From the NCBI GenBank assembly GCA_029876055.1, contig CM056874.1:6696001-6760000 (forward strand): a stretch of DNA of 64,000 bases, given 5' to 3'. The position numbers and the translations under genes were made by a program. Positions 43,075 through 54,339 of the stretch are shown here, in pieces; within the stretch, counting starts at the first letter, position 1; every line of letters starts with the position of its first letter. This DNA comes from Madurella fahalii (taxonomy: Eukaryota; Ascomycota; Sordariomycetes; Sordariales). Under the pieces are notes generated by a model, which ran no database searches, was not told the origin of the DNA, and saw only the letters and a list, made by a program, of their open reading frames with translations.

Positions 43075-45863
43075 TTATGTTCCCAAGAATCCACTATCCA
43101 CTAGCGCAAAATCAAGCTCTGGCTGGACAAGGCCGCAGCCCTTGACATCGTTCCGCGCCCACGCGGCCAGTTTCCGAGGGGAGATCTCCCTCAAGGCATC
43201 GTCCCGTGTGATCTCCCCAGCTAGGGCCCGCTTGAACAGCGGTTGAAGCACCTCGACGCAGTATCGACAGACACGAATCACTAAGCCGAGGTCGAGGTCG
43301 GCCTGATCCAATCGCGCAATGATGGCACCCCCTTCAAAGATTGTCCGTGACTTGCCCCAGCGTTTACTAGAGCTGCTAATTTCCGTCAGTAAGGCTGTGG
43401 TGTAGGCGTTGCGTAGGCCGCCACCTGGCGCGGACTCGAGAAGATCAATACTGTTGGATTCGAGGTTCGTTCGCTGAGGCTTGTACACCCTCAGCGGGAC
43501 TCCAAGACGGTCGGACAAGAGAGACTGCTCGTTCGGGAACGGGAGGTCACTCTGGACAGATACTGCGCTAAACACGTCGTAGCCGTAGAGCTTCTGCTCC
43601 AGTTCGCAGCTGATGCGCACCGCGCGTATGGAGCCACCAGTGGGAGTCTCACGGACCGTGCTGTCGTCGCGGATGCTAAAGAAGTCTAGAACATGGCGAA
43701 AGTCGGAGAGGGCTATGTCAGCGGCCTCGGAAAGCGGAGCTTTGGCCCCCCCTGCCATCGCTATGAGTTCGCCCCTTGCTTCGCCCGGGACGGTCATGCC
43801 TTGGCATGCCTCTGCCGCGTAGCGCAGCGACTTGTTCGAGAGTTCATCCCGCCTCTGGTAGTAGATGTTGATCTCGTGACCCACATAAACGCCTCGTCTT
43901 TGGTTTCTTGTGATAGAAATAGTGCCGAGGGCCCCGTATTCGGGCTTGAGAAACGAGTCAAATTCGGGATAGTACTGCTCAAACTCACCAAGATCATCTT
44001 TCGGTTCGCGTTTAGTTACCGGTATCCAGACAAGTGCTGGCCTCTCGGTGTCTCTTGGGAACCAGATGCCGAGCCTGTGGAGGCTCGATGGCCGGGACCG
44101 CATAAATGCGAGGTATACCGGACATAGCAGCCTATGGGCCGGCCAATCAGTCGATTGGCATTGCTTCGAGCAGTAAGAGACTGATAAACAACCCGTGCAC
44201 CTGCCCGAGTCGCCAGTGTCGGATTGGCACATGATACACATCGAGCTCCCCTGGGATGGACTTGCCGGAGGTCGAGCTGAACGGGGGTGAAGCCTGTAAT
44301 GTATTAGTGATTTTTGCACCTATGCGTTTACTATTTGGGGGTTTATTACAGGATTTGCATCTTCTCGCGGAGTTCCTGGTTTCTTCTCTCGAGCTCTTCT
44401 CGGTTGGCAGACTGTCGTCTGAGCCCCGTCATATCTGCTGTTCTCAGATCCGACACGGCCGACGACTGCGGCACCGAAAAGGGCACTAACTTGGTTCTCG
44501 GGGACAACCGAATGATAATTTTCTCTTTTATTATGTTGCATAGCTGCCGAAGCTGCCGGCGCAGAGTTTCGGACTGCAGCAAGCCGACGCCCCAGAGCGG
44601 ATGGCAAACTCCGTGATGTCCGCGCAAGCTTATTTGTGATCCCAGTACTGAAAGTAGCGAATGGCAAAGAAAGCAGGCTTTCTTGCTACAGCCGATATAG
44701 GGTAACGACGGCGCTAAGGAGGGTTCGGCTTCATACCTTAACAGTAACTGGGCATCACAGTGGACCGGGAACGCGCGGGCACAGTTTTTCCGAAACCAGT
44801 GTTCTTTGCGGGATAGAGACTTCGGAAACCGGCCAAGCCGAGGCAGGCCAAGCCGCTCCCACGCTTCTGCGAGGCCTGGGAGCTGCTGGCGGCTAAGCTG
44901 CGTAAAGCCCGGAGTCTTGACCTTGATGAAAGTGATGGCCCGGAAGCTCGGCAGGAGGTGGGCGATGCGAGCCAGCGTTCGCAGATTGACCGCCGGTCTC
45001 GCAATCAAGCGGCAGAACCTCGCGGCTTTACTCCCATCCACTGAGGGAGCAATCCGTTTCAGCTCCGCCAAGGCCGCTTCGGGTGATCGGACGACTACGG
45101 CGGCGAGTCGAACGATAGTAAGCCTGGCTGCTGCGGGCTCCCCAGTTGCCGGGGCTGAGGCGGAAGCCCGTACCAGTCTTACGAGCTCCTCGGCCGCATC
45201 CGAGATCGGCAGCTGGTTTTCTGGATATCGGTTGAGCAGGCAAGCTCCACCGACGGGTCTTGTCGTAGCTGACAGTACAAGCGTGCCCGTCAGGAGCTTC
45301 GCAAACTCCTCGATCCACCCGTCCAGCCGACTTGCATTGCGCATAACGATGGCCTCGAGGAGGGAGTAGCAAGGAACTTCCACGTCGTAGATAGTATGTT
45401 TCGCCGGTGTTGTTTCCCGCTTACTACAGCTGCCGAGAAACCGTGCTAGAGAGGCGAGGCACTCTTCATCCTGGATATTAAATGGGCTGTTGCTGGCAAC
45501 GTCGATCTCGACTGAGTTCTCCTTCTCTCTGAGTGCCGTGGCCGCGACATATTTTCCACCTTTTGTGTGGGCAAGCAACTCGGCGATGCAGTCCAGGAAC
45601 TTTTGGCGGATGGGCTCATCACGGACAGCCATGAAATTTGGAGACCCGCCGGTGATGGCTACATCCGTATCGAGATAGTTGTTCAACTCATCCTTGCCAT
45701 CGCCATCGTCCTCGGGTAGGACGCCTGATGCGCGATTGGGCTGCGATGAACGATCTGTCCGGGAGCAGGTATACGGATTCAGATACGATAAGATGTGAGA
45801 TGCCCAAACTACCTGGGCATACTCGTCAGAGGCGCGGGAAGGTTGTTGCACGGCAGGAGCCAT
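43075..45863 (-). CDS. OTT_1508-like deaminase fused to a MYND zinc finger protein, 910 residues
   Basis: Exon 1 is 45863-44350 and exon 2 is 44293-43075. Intron 44349-44294 (56 nt) has GTAATA, branch CACTAAT and ACAG, phase 2, and joins two long open frames otherwise separated by 26 bp. The N-terminal part (about 500 residues) ends in the OTT_1508-like deaminase block: VHCDAQLLLRYE, YIGCSKKACFLCHSLLSVLG and RGHHGVCHPLWGV. These domains belong to the cytidine-deaminase-like superfamily, probably acting on nucleic acids or nucleotides. The second half starts with a MYND finger: CIMC, CTGC, SYCSKQCQSTDWPAHRLLC. MYND fingers bind peptides. About 330 residues of unknown fold follow. The usual His-x-Glu reads His-Cys-Asp here, so activity is uncertain. 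If the intron were not spliced, two separate proteins (505 and about 390-414 residues) would result. Confidence 0.78.
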
Positions 45864-46441
45864 ATTGGCGGTAGCGGAAGTTGGGGGAGGGGGAAATCGG
45901 GCAGCAGACTGTAGCGCACAAGATCTAGCCGCGTGTCACTAGGTGGTAGGCCTCGCTGCATAAATGTTGCCTCCCCCGCCCGACAACCGCGCAGCGACAT
46001 GACTGCCCTAGTGGCATCCAGTCTATTCTCGGCTTTGTGGTCAAAACAGGGTTTCTCCACCTGGCTCCTTAACCAGCCTCTCCGCCACCGCCGCGCGCTC
46101 GTCCAGTTATTTTCCAGGCCCGCCTGGCGGCGCCCGGCGCTCATCCATTTCCCATCCGCTTGTGTTTTTATGGGGGCTTTATCTATGGTGAAGCCTAGTC
46201 TGGTCAGTCTTCACCCCGCCTGCGCTTGGCTGCGCAGCTTGTATTCACCTACGCAGTGGTCGTGCTAACCCGCCCAGCCATCCAGCTGCCATTCTTCAAC
46301 CCGCCAAAGATATTATTAGGCATCCATTACGAGCATATTCCCTATCTGCCTTTTTCTTTTTCCCCCCACAGTCTCGAGCCAACATACTTCGAGCCTGCTA
46401 GTATACCGCCTTGTCTTAAGAGCGTCATGGCCCTCTCTTAG
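45864..46441. other. Intergenic between the deaminase-MYND gene and the DUF6606-like relic
   Basis: Promoter side of the minus-strand gene; nothing else recognised. Confidence 0.45.
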
Positions 46442-47530
46442 GTCATCGACCATACTTTTCTGCCTCCAAGTATTCTACAGGGAGATGATAGTAACGCCGT
46501 TTACGATGCCAATCTCACGCGTTTGCTCTGTGATTCGCTGAGGGAATTGGGTTTAACGTGCCTCCGCAGCATAGGAACTAGCGGTACGCATGCTCCATCC
46601 TTCATCTTTACAATCCCTGGCGGGCTAGTTGACTTTGGGTTTAATTGCCTCTGTACCTACCTACCTTAGATTACCATGTCTGAGAGATCCGGGCACGTCG
46701 CAGAGAACAACTCCAAGGAAACGATTCGCGCCATCAGCACCGCACTCAAAGATAGGGTACGTCTTTCCTACTTACTTAAGGTACCTTAACCATTTCGCTA
46801 TCGTTACTTACAATCTTTCCACTGCTAACTCGAGTTTGTACTATGTTTTGTTTCACATAAAAGCACAGAATGCTGGACTTTTCGTCACCGCGCATCAAGA
46901 CAACTTTCTTTTTGAGGCCTTTGAGCTGCTTGCGCCCAATCCTACGTCATGTCTTGTACTGCTGTTCTGCTGTGAGAATTCCCCGACACTGCCGTTGCCA
47001 TGGGGCGCGATACCGTCATGACCCAGACTTCTTGGGTCCGTTTGTCGACAGCATGCAGGAGCTCACGTCCGTGACTGCCCCAGTTGCGCGTGAAAAGCCG
47101 GAGTAGTCGTTTGCTGGGGAGCGGGCTACGGTGTCTCCGTTCCTTGTCACGCGCATGCTCGTCGACATCCTTTCCGGACTGGGCACCAGGATATTGCCGG
47201 AACGGTTGTGCAAGGGAAGTCGCGAGCAGGTGAACTGGGACCGCCGAACGGCTTCCCCTCCACCGACCGCCCGCTTGGCTTCTTCTGCACGGGGCCTTGC
47301 GCTTGGTGCTTTAACGCAAGGACGCAAGCCGCTACAAGGAGGTCATGACATTCCGCACTGGCCAGCTACTACCAAGAGCAACTTCTGCCGGTCTCAGCAG
47401 TGGTCTCCTTTACTGCATGGGAGCGAAACTATCCCACCGAATACCAAAGCTAAATTTGTCCGAGGTTCGTCCATGGTTACGACCGAACCCTGCTATTTGT
47501 TATATATGGTACTATGACTCGATCTGACTA
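46442..47530 (+). pseudogene. Truncated, frame-broken DUF6606-like N-terminal fragment
   Basis: Segments in order match the N-terminal DUF6606 pattern of the very large fungal proteins that also carry DUF3638. They are IDHTFLPPSILQGDDSN (near 46446), NSKETIRAISTALKDR (near 46710), LFVTAHQDNFLFEAFELL (near 46872), DPDFLGPFVDSMQELTS (near 47020), FLVTRMLVDILSGLGTR and KGSREQVNW (47140-47250), and YKEVMTFRTGQLLPRAT near 47334. They fall in different frames, stop codons intervene (for example the TAG just before 46442), and not all breaks can be introns. Nothing of the remaining protein, normally about 2500 residues more, is present; coding character ends near 47530. Family recognition is from memory of the motif order. 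Confidence 0.55.
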
Positions 47531-48889
47531 GATAGCGAGACTGGTTCCTGATTGTCGCCCTGATGTCGGAAGCCCATTACCAAACCCTAACCCTAGACCT
47601 GAAGGCGGACAAGGAGCTGCGAGCCCGAAGCCGCAGCGCAGTCGGGGTTCCAAAAGCAACAACTACGCTGAGCCAGAACGGCGTAGATGTCGCGTCAGAT
47701 GAGCGTCGAAGGAGCGCACAAGCAAGAAGGAAGACAGGGCAGCGAGCGGGGTAAGTGAGCCCAGGCGCTGTTAGCACGGGGCATAAAAAGGAGGGCGGGA
47801 GACAGAGCTTAGGAGAGAGGCAGAGTTCAATGATACAACTACCTTACCCCTAACGAGCACTCTGCTCCTACGTTGCGTGTGCACTGCTTGTGCCCAGGCA
47901 CTCTGGTCCTACTACCCCTGGATCCTTTGATCCTCACACATTCCCTATATAGAGTGTATATCGGAGTAGGAAGAATAAATAAATAAATAAATATATATAC
48001 TAAGCCATTGCCTTCTCTTCTAGATCTATAACCTTGCGCGAGTTAGCTAGATACTGCATTGTATAGGCTTGCTACTATATTGGTAACAGAGAGTTTGATT
48101 CTAGTACGTTATAGAGCTTGGCTACAGTCCGAAGCTTAACTTTTATTGTTTTAGACCGCTTCAAGGGCTAAGATTACCCTCGCTTCTTTTGAAGTGGGAG
48201 CTATATCGAGTTGTAGAAAAATTCAACGTCAAATTTAAAGAGGGCGTGTTATAGTGAAGTATCCGTAACTCGCTTGTCTACGCAACTCGCTTCTCAAGTA
48301 CATTAGATAGGGGCCTTGATAACTAAGGAATAACTACCCTCCCCAACTACCCTCACCACTCTAGAAAGAAGATTAGGGAGGGACGTTCCAGGTTCTGAAG
48401 GGGTTGTTTGAGGAGTAGAAAATCGGGTTGTCTGTTTTGTTCAACGAACCATCTCAGACCTTCCAAACATCCCACCCCCTTCACAACATCACAAACCAGT
48501 ACTCTCCTCTTCTTCTCCCAATCCCCCATTTCTACCCCCATCGCCCCCGCCTATCACCCTTGAAGATGTGGATGAGAATGAGTATTGAGGCTGAGTGTTC
48601 GGTACCGGTGCGCAACTGTAGTGATTTCTCCATTGCCCCTGCCTTTGAATTGGAGCAATGGGTTTGGTCGAAGATGCTAGGCTGCACGAGAGAAATATCG
48701 ACTCCTCTCCTCCTTCGTTTTAGGGGCACGCGAAGAATTGGGCACCACGTGGGAAGGCAGAAACCAAACAAAAAAAAGGTCAAGGCCGGGTTGAACCTCG
48801 TCCGCCTGTCCGAATGCGACGATTATCCACATCCACCGTGCTCAGATCCAATTGAACCACCCGACCTCCATATTGATCTGTCTGCTGGA
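47531..48889. other. AT-rich gene-poor DNA
   Basis: A (AATA)n/(AT)n microsatellite lies near 47972-47998, and 48000-48330 is TA-rich, like decayed repeats. I see no supportable gene. Confidence 0.45.
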
Positions 48890-51030
48890 TCAGGTACAAA
48901 TACCACGGTGCTCCCCCACCTCTGCCCAGAGTCCAGGTCTAGCGGGACCCCATCGCACACTTTCAACCTCAGAGACCATCGTATTTCTATTGCCCTTCTT
49001 CCTCCCATTTTTGCCGAAAGGTTCCTTCTTGCCGCGAAGAGGGGAAGCATGATTATAATTTGCCCAGGGTACCACAACGACTGCAAAAACAAAAATGGCC
49101 AAAGCCAAAGCCACAACGGTGACTAGTGGGCCCCAAATTCCGAAGATAGCAATCGCCACCTTCGCGCCAATAGACAGGTCGCTGGCAGCTACCTTCCACG
49201 TCGCAACACAAGAGACCCGCGATCATGCCAAGAGGAATCGCAGCAACCACGAACATACGAAGAACACTTGATAAGGTTCGCGATATGCGCAGCCATCGGC
49301 TCACAAACCGACGGATATTGCTAATGCTCAAGCTCATGACGACGGCTGGAAGTTGACGGATGCCAGATGCGAGTGCCGTCCGATACAGGGCGCAATACGT
49401 GACTGCGCTTGTACCCATTGAGACGGAAAGCCAGTGCCACCACGCAAGACCGCTCTCAAACTCCTGCGGTCCCTGTTAGACTTCCGGGTTCGAAAAGAGG
49501 TGAGGGGTTGACACTCACAATGATATTCATCCCAAAGACTGTTGCTACCAGACTTAAAGGGATGAAGAAAAAAGCTAACTCCGTCAACTTCCCCACAGAC
49601 TCGGCCTCTTTAATTGCGCGCGCGCTCTCGACAATCGCTATGTTGGACATAAGAGACTGGAATGTCCTCTGAGTCCGGCAAGCCGTCCATTCTACCTCTG
49701 CTACCAGCCTCGCCAGCCTTCTTTCTAGCCTGAGACCTTCCGAGTCGATGCCGCCAAGGCCCACAGGGCTGTCTGACATGCGCTTGAGTGAGGTGCTTCG
49801 GTGTAACAATGTATTTTGCCATCGGCCGAGCTGTTCTCTCCATCTCGGGACTGATTCCTGGAGAATTTTGTCGTCGTGTAGAGAAAGGTCGATGCCATCG
49901 AGAGCACGACTCATGCAGTCTAACACGTGTGACAGATCCTCACACGTGATCTCCGCCACCGTCGTCTTGACAAGCTTCTCTGGGCTTAGCATGGAAGTGC
50001 CATTGTTGGCCCGGCACAGCGCTCCGACTAAGCGGGTCAGGGCCCTCTCTTCATCGAAGCACCTCGCTGTGGTCTTTCTCATGACCGGACTGTTGTGCTC
50101 AACCATGTCTCCTTGGCGTGCGCTTGGGATAAAACAGGGAACCTGAAATCGGGTATAGGTTCTCTTCAATCTCCAGGTGCTGAATTCGAAACGCAGGATG
50201 TCAAAGTGTCGTACGGGATCGACCAACACAATTCCTGTTTGGAGCGTGAGCATGAAGGCGCTACAAGGGGCAGATGTAATATTACCTGACAAGACTTCTC
50301 CTTCATTCGTGAAATAGTACGACATGCGCTGCTGGGCTGCATGGTATCTTGTTTTTTCGCCTTCCTCATCGACAGACGTTGAAACTAAATAATAGGGTCG
50401 ATGGGGGCAGTCGGGCCAACGAGAATATCTCTCGTGATCCAGACGAAGTTTCAAAGGATCATCAACCGTGTGGACATTGTGAGGCTTGCCGCTTGATATC
50501 CATTGCTGAATCAGGTGTGTAGGTGTGGAAGTCGATGACGAGGTTGAAGGTGCGGCCGACTGATGGGGCCCAGCTTCTTTCTGAACTGCGATTTGCCACC
50601 AATCGGCAAAGAAGACATCGCCGCCACCGCTTTCCAGCTCTCTCCGTAGGCGATCGTCGCCTTCGAAATGCGCCAGAAGAAAGTCACGGCGCGGCAAAGC
50701 GTCCTGATTTATCCAGGGCTCCAACGCCAGATGCAAGGACTTGTCGGCTTCGATGACAAATATTTGAGCGGCAGTCTCAGACCTGCTTGGAACTGGCCGA
50801 AGGATTCTCTCGACGCTCGAGGGAAATGTTGTGATGGCGCCAGTTTTTGAGATTTCAACAATGACCACAGTGGACTTGAATTCCTGGGTCGGTATTCCTT
50901 TGAGGATCGTTCTCGCCTTGTCAGTCATTTCGTCGGAAAGCCAAGCAGCCACGGTATAAGGATGATAATTGACCAAGAAAGAAGAGAAGATAAAGAGTTT
51001 GGGTGAATTAATGTCGACTAACAAGATCAC
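48890..51030 (-). CDS. CorA-like Mg2+ transporter-family protein
   Basis: Fungal member of the CorA superfamily of divalent-cation channels. Exons are 51030-49519, 49463-49259 and 49188-48890. Intron 1 is 49518-49464 (GTGAGT, TCTAAC branch, GCAG). Intron 2 is 49258-49189 (GTATGT...GTAG) and is inferred because it restores the frame of a strong membrane helix. The product is about 671 residues. The first 400 form the cytosolic part, with a Ser/Thr-rich linker near residue 165. The signature is LTELAFFFIPLSLVATVFGM, ending in the GMN selectivity motif, then the short loop EFESGLAWWHWLSVS. A late hydrophobic helix, VAIAIFGIWGPLVTVVALAL, follows. The 5' end is uncertain: ATG 51030 is the first in the frame, but the true protein may start at the ATG of MTDKARTILKG or on an upstream exon. 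Transport is inferred from family. Confidence 0.75.
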
Positions 51031-51041
51031 AGACTTTCAGT

Positions 51042-51125
51042 CTGCTTTGTAGACTGCTTTGTAGACTGCTTTGTAGACTGCTTTGTAGGCTGCTTTGTAG
51101 GCTGCTTTGTCGGCTGCTTGGTAGA
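51042..51125. repeat. 12-bp minisatellite, seven units
   Basis: Seven head-to-tail copies of CTGCTTTGTAGA and variants, just upstream of the CorA-like start codon. The unit length is a multiple of three, and on the minus strand the repeat encodes TKQS/TKQP units in an open frame (51212-51027), so it may be leader or an upstream exon. Confidence 0.85.
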
Positions 51126-52342
51126 CTGGGCTTGGAAACCATTGGGTCTTCGTGCTGAGACATTTGATGCCTGACGCCATCTCGGCCAATTATCGCGTAC
51201 AAACAGCCACACCAGAATGCAGCAAGGACCTTTGCAAAAAGCGGTAAGGCCTTGGGAGCGGGGAGCGATCGATGTCTTGGTGGAAAGTAAGGAGGCGTTG
51301 ATGGAAGTTGGGATGGTCTCGATGTAATTAAGTCAACAATGCCGTACTCCTGGATGGGTTTGCGATTCTCAGTCAATATGCAATGCTACTATGTCTTTGG
51401 CGGTCGATCACCCTCTCCGCCCACGGCCCTGGTACCTGACGCGCTAGGAGGCGGCACGGTTCGAAATGCCAAGTCCCGATAGGTCCGGCGCTGTTGGATG
51501 GTGGGCGACCCCACTTCCTGACGAATGCCGGCAGCGAGACGCGTTATTCCTGTCAGGACTACGAAGGTACTAGTTACACGATAACTCAAATGAAGTTACA
51601 CCCTCTACCAAACGTTGGGATAATGTAATATCAGCAATCTGTCGGCAACTGGGATTGGTATCCGTGGGTAGGATTACTGCACGCATCTCTGTTCGAATCT
51701 CTGATATGCAGAGTTCGGAAGCGGTGCCATACAATATACAACCTTGAGTCTATAAAATCGCACATGTTGTTGCCTTGTTCTGTCTAGCTGGTGAAGTATG
51801 GGGTTTTCTGAGCTTGTACCGCGCTTGGCGGGATCAACCACCACTTCAGTATTTGTCCTGTTTAACCTGGTAACTCCGAGTCGCTAAGCGCGCTGTTGTT
51901 TGTGGCGTTCGGCAATATCAGCCCCCATATCCTGCAGGATCATCTCCAACCAGGGGACCACGCAAGCTGGAGCCGGTGTTCTGATTCGGGGTCCGGAAGT
52001 CGGGAGTTGAAACCTCTTTTCGGAGCTTTGACTGTACAGATGCTGTCCGGAGCGAAGGCAAAAAGGTCTCGAGGCTGCAATGCCGACCTTGGATGTTTTG
52101 AAAATCAAAGCTGACACCAAGAGCTACGGCCTGACCAACGGCAAATTCCACGGGGTTGGGACACCTGTGCGGCGGGCGTTTCCGTGGAACATTGCCGCAG
52201 GCCTGCAGTGTCTTTCTGCCTTGGGCTGCCGCAGTGCCGCCATGAAAAGCGGCGTCCCCCCGGAAGTTGTTAACTTCATTTCTCTTTCTTCCGGTTTGGC
52301 CGATCGTGCGCCGCGTGTCACCATCACCCCAGCACGTCAGCG
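51126..52342. other. Intergenic, no gene recognised
   Basis: Frames at 51884-52352 overlap on both strands and look like chance. The right end is the promoter of the surface-protein gene. Confidence 0.45.
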
Positions 52343-53255
52343 ATGAGTCCATCCGGGAAGTCGCTTCGACTCAGCGGAGCTCTCCTCGCTCTGTCTTCAA
52401 TCTACGCTGCTTCAGCACAGACGTTTAAATTTGCGGAGGGGGCAACGCCGACGCACTTTCAGGGCTTTGCAACTCACGGACCCGGCGCAGGTGAGTGACA
52501 ATGGCCAGCAAACAAGCGCAATCCATTGTAACGAAAAGTTCAGTCGAAACATGGTTGTGTGATACAGGCTCAACGCACACAACGCACAGTGCAACCAGTT
52601 TCGCGGGATGTTGTGCGGCGGGTGAGGTCTGTGAATTCTTCACGCGATGCAACGCGGGCACTGCAACAAGAATAGATGGCTCGGTGTATCGCTGGTGAGT
52701 GAATAGCATTGATCGCCTTGATTAATAATCGACGTTCAAGGACTGACTGTCCTCAGCTCCGGCACCCTGCCCAACTGCTACACCATGACCATCTACCAGA
52801 GCTACCCCTACGCCGCTGACAGCTGGTTGAAAATCGGTTGCGTACAACCTGACTTCAAGGCCCACACGGTCTATCGTGAGATCCTATCGACGGCGGCGGC
52901 AGCTCAGCCTGGCACTGGTTCATCAGGAACTTCAGCGCCTGTGGCTTCAAACCCTGGGGAAGCAGACGCACAGGAGGCCCCTGGTCCATCGCAGACAAGC
53001 TCCTCTACATCGCAGGCCTGGATTGCGGGCGCTGTAATTGGGCCGGTCATAGCGATAGCCCTCGCGGCTTTCATCGCATTTTGGCTTGGCAGAAGGAAGG
53101 GAAGGGCTGAAGCTGAAAGTGTAACTACTTCAAACGGCGGTACAAATCAGGAGTTGGCGAAGTCGGAATTACACAGCACCAGTCCTCAGCAACTGGACAA
53201 TGCCAAAACTCCCACAGAACTCGCGGATCACGGCCGCTGGGAACTAGCCTCCTAA
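52343..53255 (+). CDS. Single-pass cell-surface protein with cysteine-containing ectodomain, 265 residues
   Basis: Exons are 52343-52490, 52544-52694 and 52757-53255, with introns GTGAGT...CAG and GTGAGT...CAG (branch GACTGAC), phases consistent. The N-terminus is a signal peptide (GALLALSSIYAASAQ, cleaved near Gln-Thr). The ectodomain of about 120 residues carries Cys in WLCDTGS, AGCCAAGEVCEFFTRC, CSGTLPNC and IGCVQPD. A Ser/Thr/Ala-rich stalk follows, then one membrane helix AWIAGAVIGPVIAIALAAFI, the stop-transfer sequence GRRKGR and a short cytosolic tail. The layout matches fungal Mid2/WSC-like wall-sensor proteins, although neither domain can be named with certainty. No enzyme motif is seen. 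Confidence 0.8.
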
Positions 53256-53322
53256 TGATACATCATCCAAGTACTCCTAGTCATCTCCCGCCCCACATCT
53301 CTCAGCATTAACCTTCCCAGTC

Positions 53323-53682
53323 TTAACCGTCTCCCTCTGACCCGCCATCGTCTTCGCTTTCCCCCTTTCGGCCCCAGGCGTATCCTCCCTGGCCACCTCC
53401 GACGACTTGGCGTTCTGCTCGATATTTCCCTCTTAGGAATTCCGCTTCGATGGCGCCTGCGGCGTTCTGCTGATAAACTCGCGTGTCTTGAGGGTGCTTG
53501 TCTGGGTTGTCTGCTGCTCGAGGGCCTCCACTTCTTGCGACTTTTTCTGGGAATGCAGAGACTGGCACGGCTTTGTCGGCCAGTTTGTCGCGGCTGCCGA
53601 GCCTGTAGATGACGCCTCCTGCTGCGCCGGCTACGAGGAGGCCGGGAAGTAGGCGGGACCGAACGAGGTTGGGGGCTGACAT
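53323..53682 (-). CDS. Small N-terminally anchored hypothetical protein, 119 residues
   Basis: Intronless. From ATG 53682 it starts with basic residues and a Gly/Ala-rich helix, LLPGLLVAGAAGGVIYRLGS, that could be a membrane anchor or part of a mitochondrial targeting region. A polar segment with DNPDKHPQDTRVYQQNAAGA and a Gly/Glu-rich end follow. Upstream in-frame ATGs (53763 and 53880) would extend it to 146 or 185 residues; the short form is preferred because the extension is Ser/Pro-rich and starts inside a probable leader. The family is not recognised. It is convergent with the surface-protein gene, 67 bp away. Confidence 0.55.
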   Translation of the reverse strand: MSAPNLVRSRLLPGLLVAGAAGGVIYRLGSRDKLADKAVPVSAFPEKVARSGGPRAADNPDKHPQDTRVYQQNAAGAIEAEFLRGKYRAERQVVGGGQGGYAWGRKGESEDDGGSEGDG

Positions 53683-54140
53683 TTTGCTAGTTGAACTTGA
53701 TGGAAGTGCTGAGTGGCTGGGATGGAGAGCTGAAACTCTGAGGACTGGTGGATGCGATGCCATTCTAAACCGGATGGACTTGGTGCTTAGATGTGGTAAT
53801 ATGCAAGTAGCGGGAATAGAAACTCGGATGTGTTGACGATAAAAGTTGCGAAGAAATTCACACAATAAATCACATCGCAAGTTTGTCGGTCTTACAAGCC
53901 GTTTGAAGACGTTTAAACAGCATGTTGGTGCAGAAGTGGTACCTGGATTTCCAACTTCATGATGAGACCATGGGGGGTCACCGCGTCAATGGACCTAACG
54001 ACGCGGTATGAACGGCAACAACGGCGCGCCCTACAATAAGTGTCCGTTCATGCACGTAGGTACCTACTTAGATAGACACAGAATCGTTGTCAATCTAAGT
54101 TGGAGAGCTTTCAACAGAAAAAAAAACAGCAGTGCGACGA

Positions 54141-54339
54141 TTAACGTATTCCACAAGCGAGCGACGCACACAAGCGAGCGACGCACTTTAACAAGATTCG
54201 GTGGCACGTGTACGAAAAGGGCAATATGAAATTGTTAAGGTCTCTAACAATTTACTAGCATTATTTCGTGTGTGGGCCACCAAATCTTGTTAAAGTGCGT
54301 CGCTCGCTTGTGTGCGTCGCTCGCTTGTGGAATACGTTA
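54141..54339. mobile_element. MITE-like palindromic element with TA flanks
   Basis: About 64-bp arms are almost exact reverse complements: TAACGTATTCCACAAGCGAG at the left and CTCGCTTGTGGAATACGTTA at the right. Each arm contains two copies of the 17-bp unit ACAAGCGAGCGACGCAC. The roughly 70-bp centre is itself partly palindromic (ATTGTTA...TAACAAT). TA at both outer edges (54141-54142 and 54338-54339) fits a TA target duplication, as made by Tc1/mariner-type transposases. There is no coding capacity. Confidence 0.75.

Noticed and set aside
47580..47600. Telomere-like CCCTAACCCTA
   Set aside because: Only about two units inside other sequence, with no array. It is too short to be an interstitial telomere.
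48428..49126. 232-codon plus-strand frame
   Set aside because: Overlaps the conserved 3' exon of the CorA-like gene on the other strand and has no motif.
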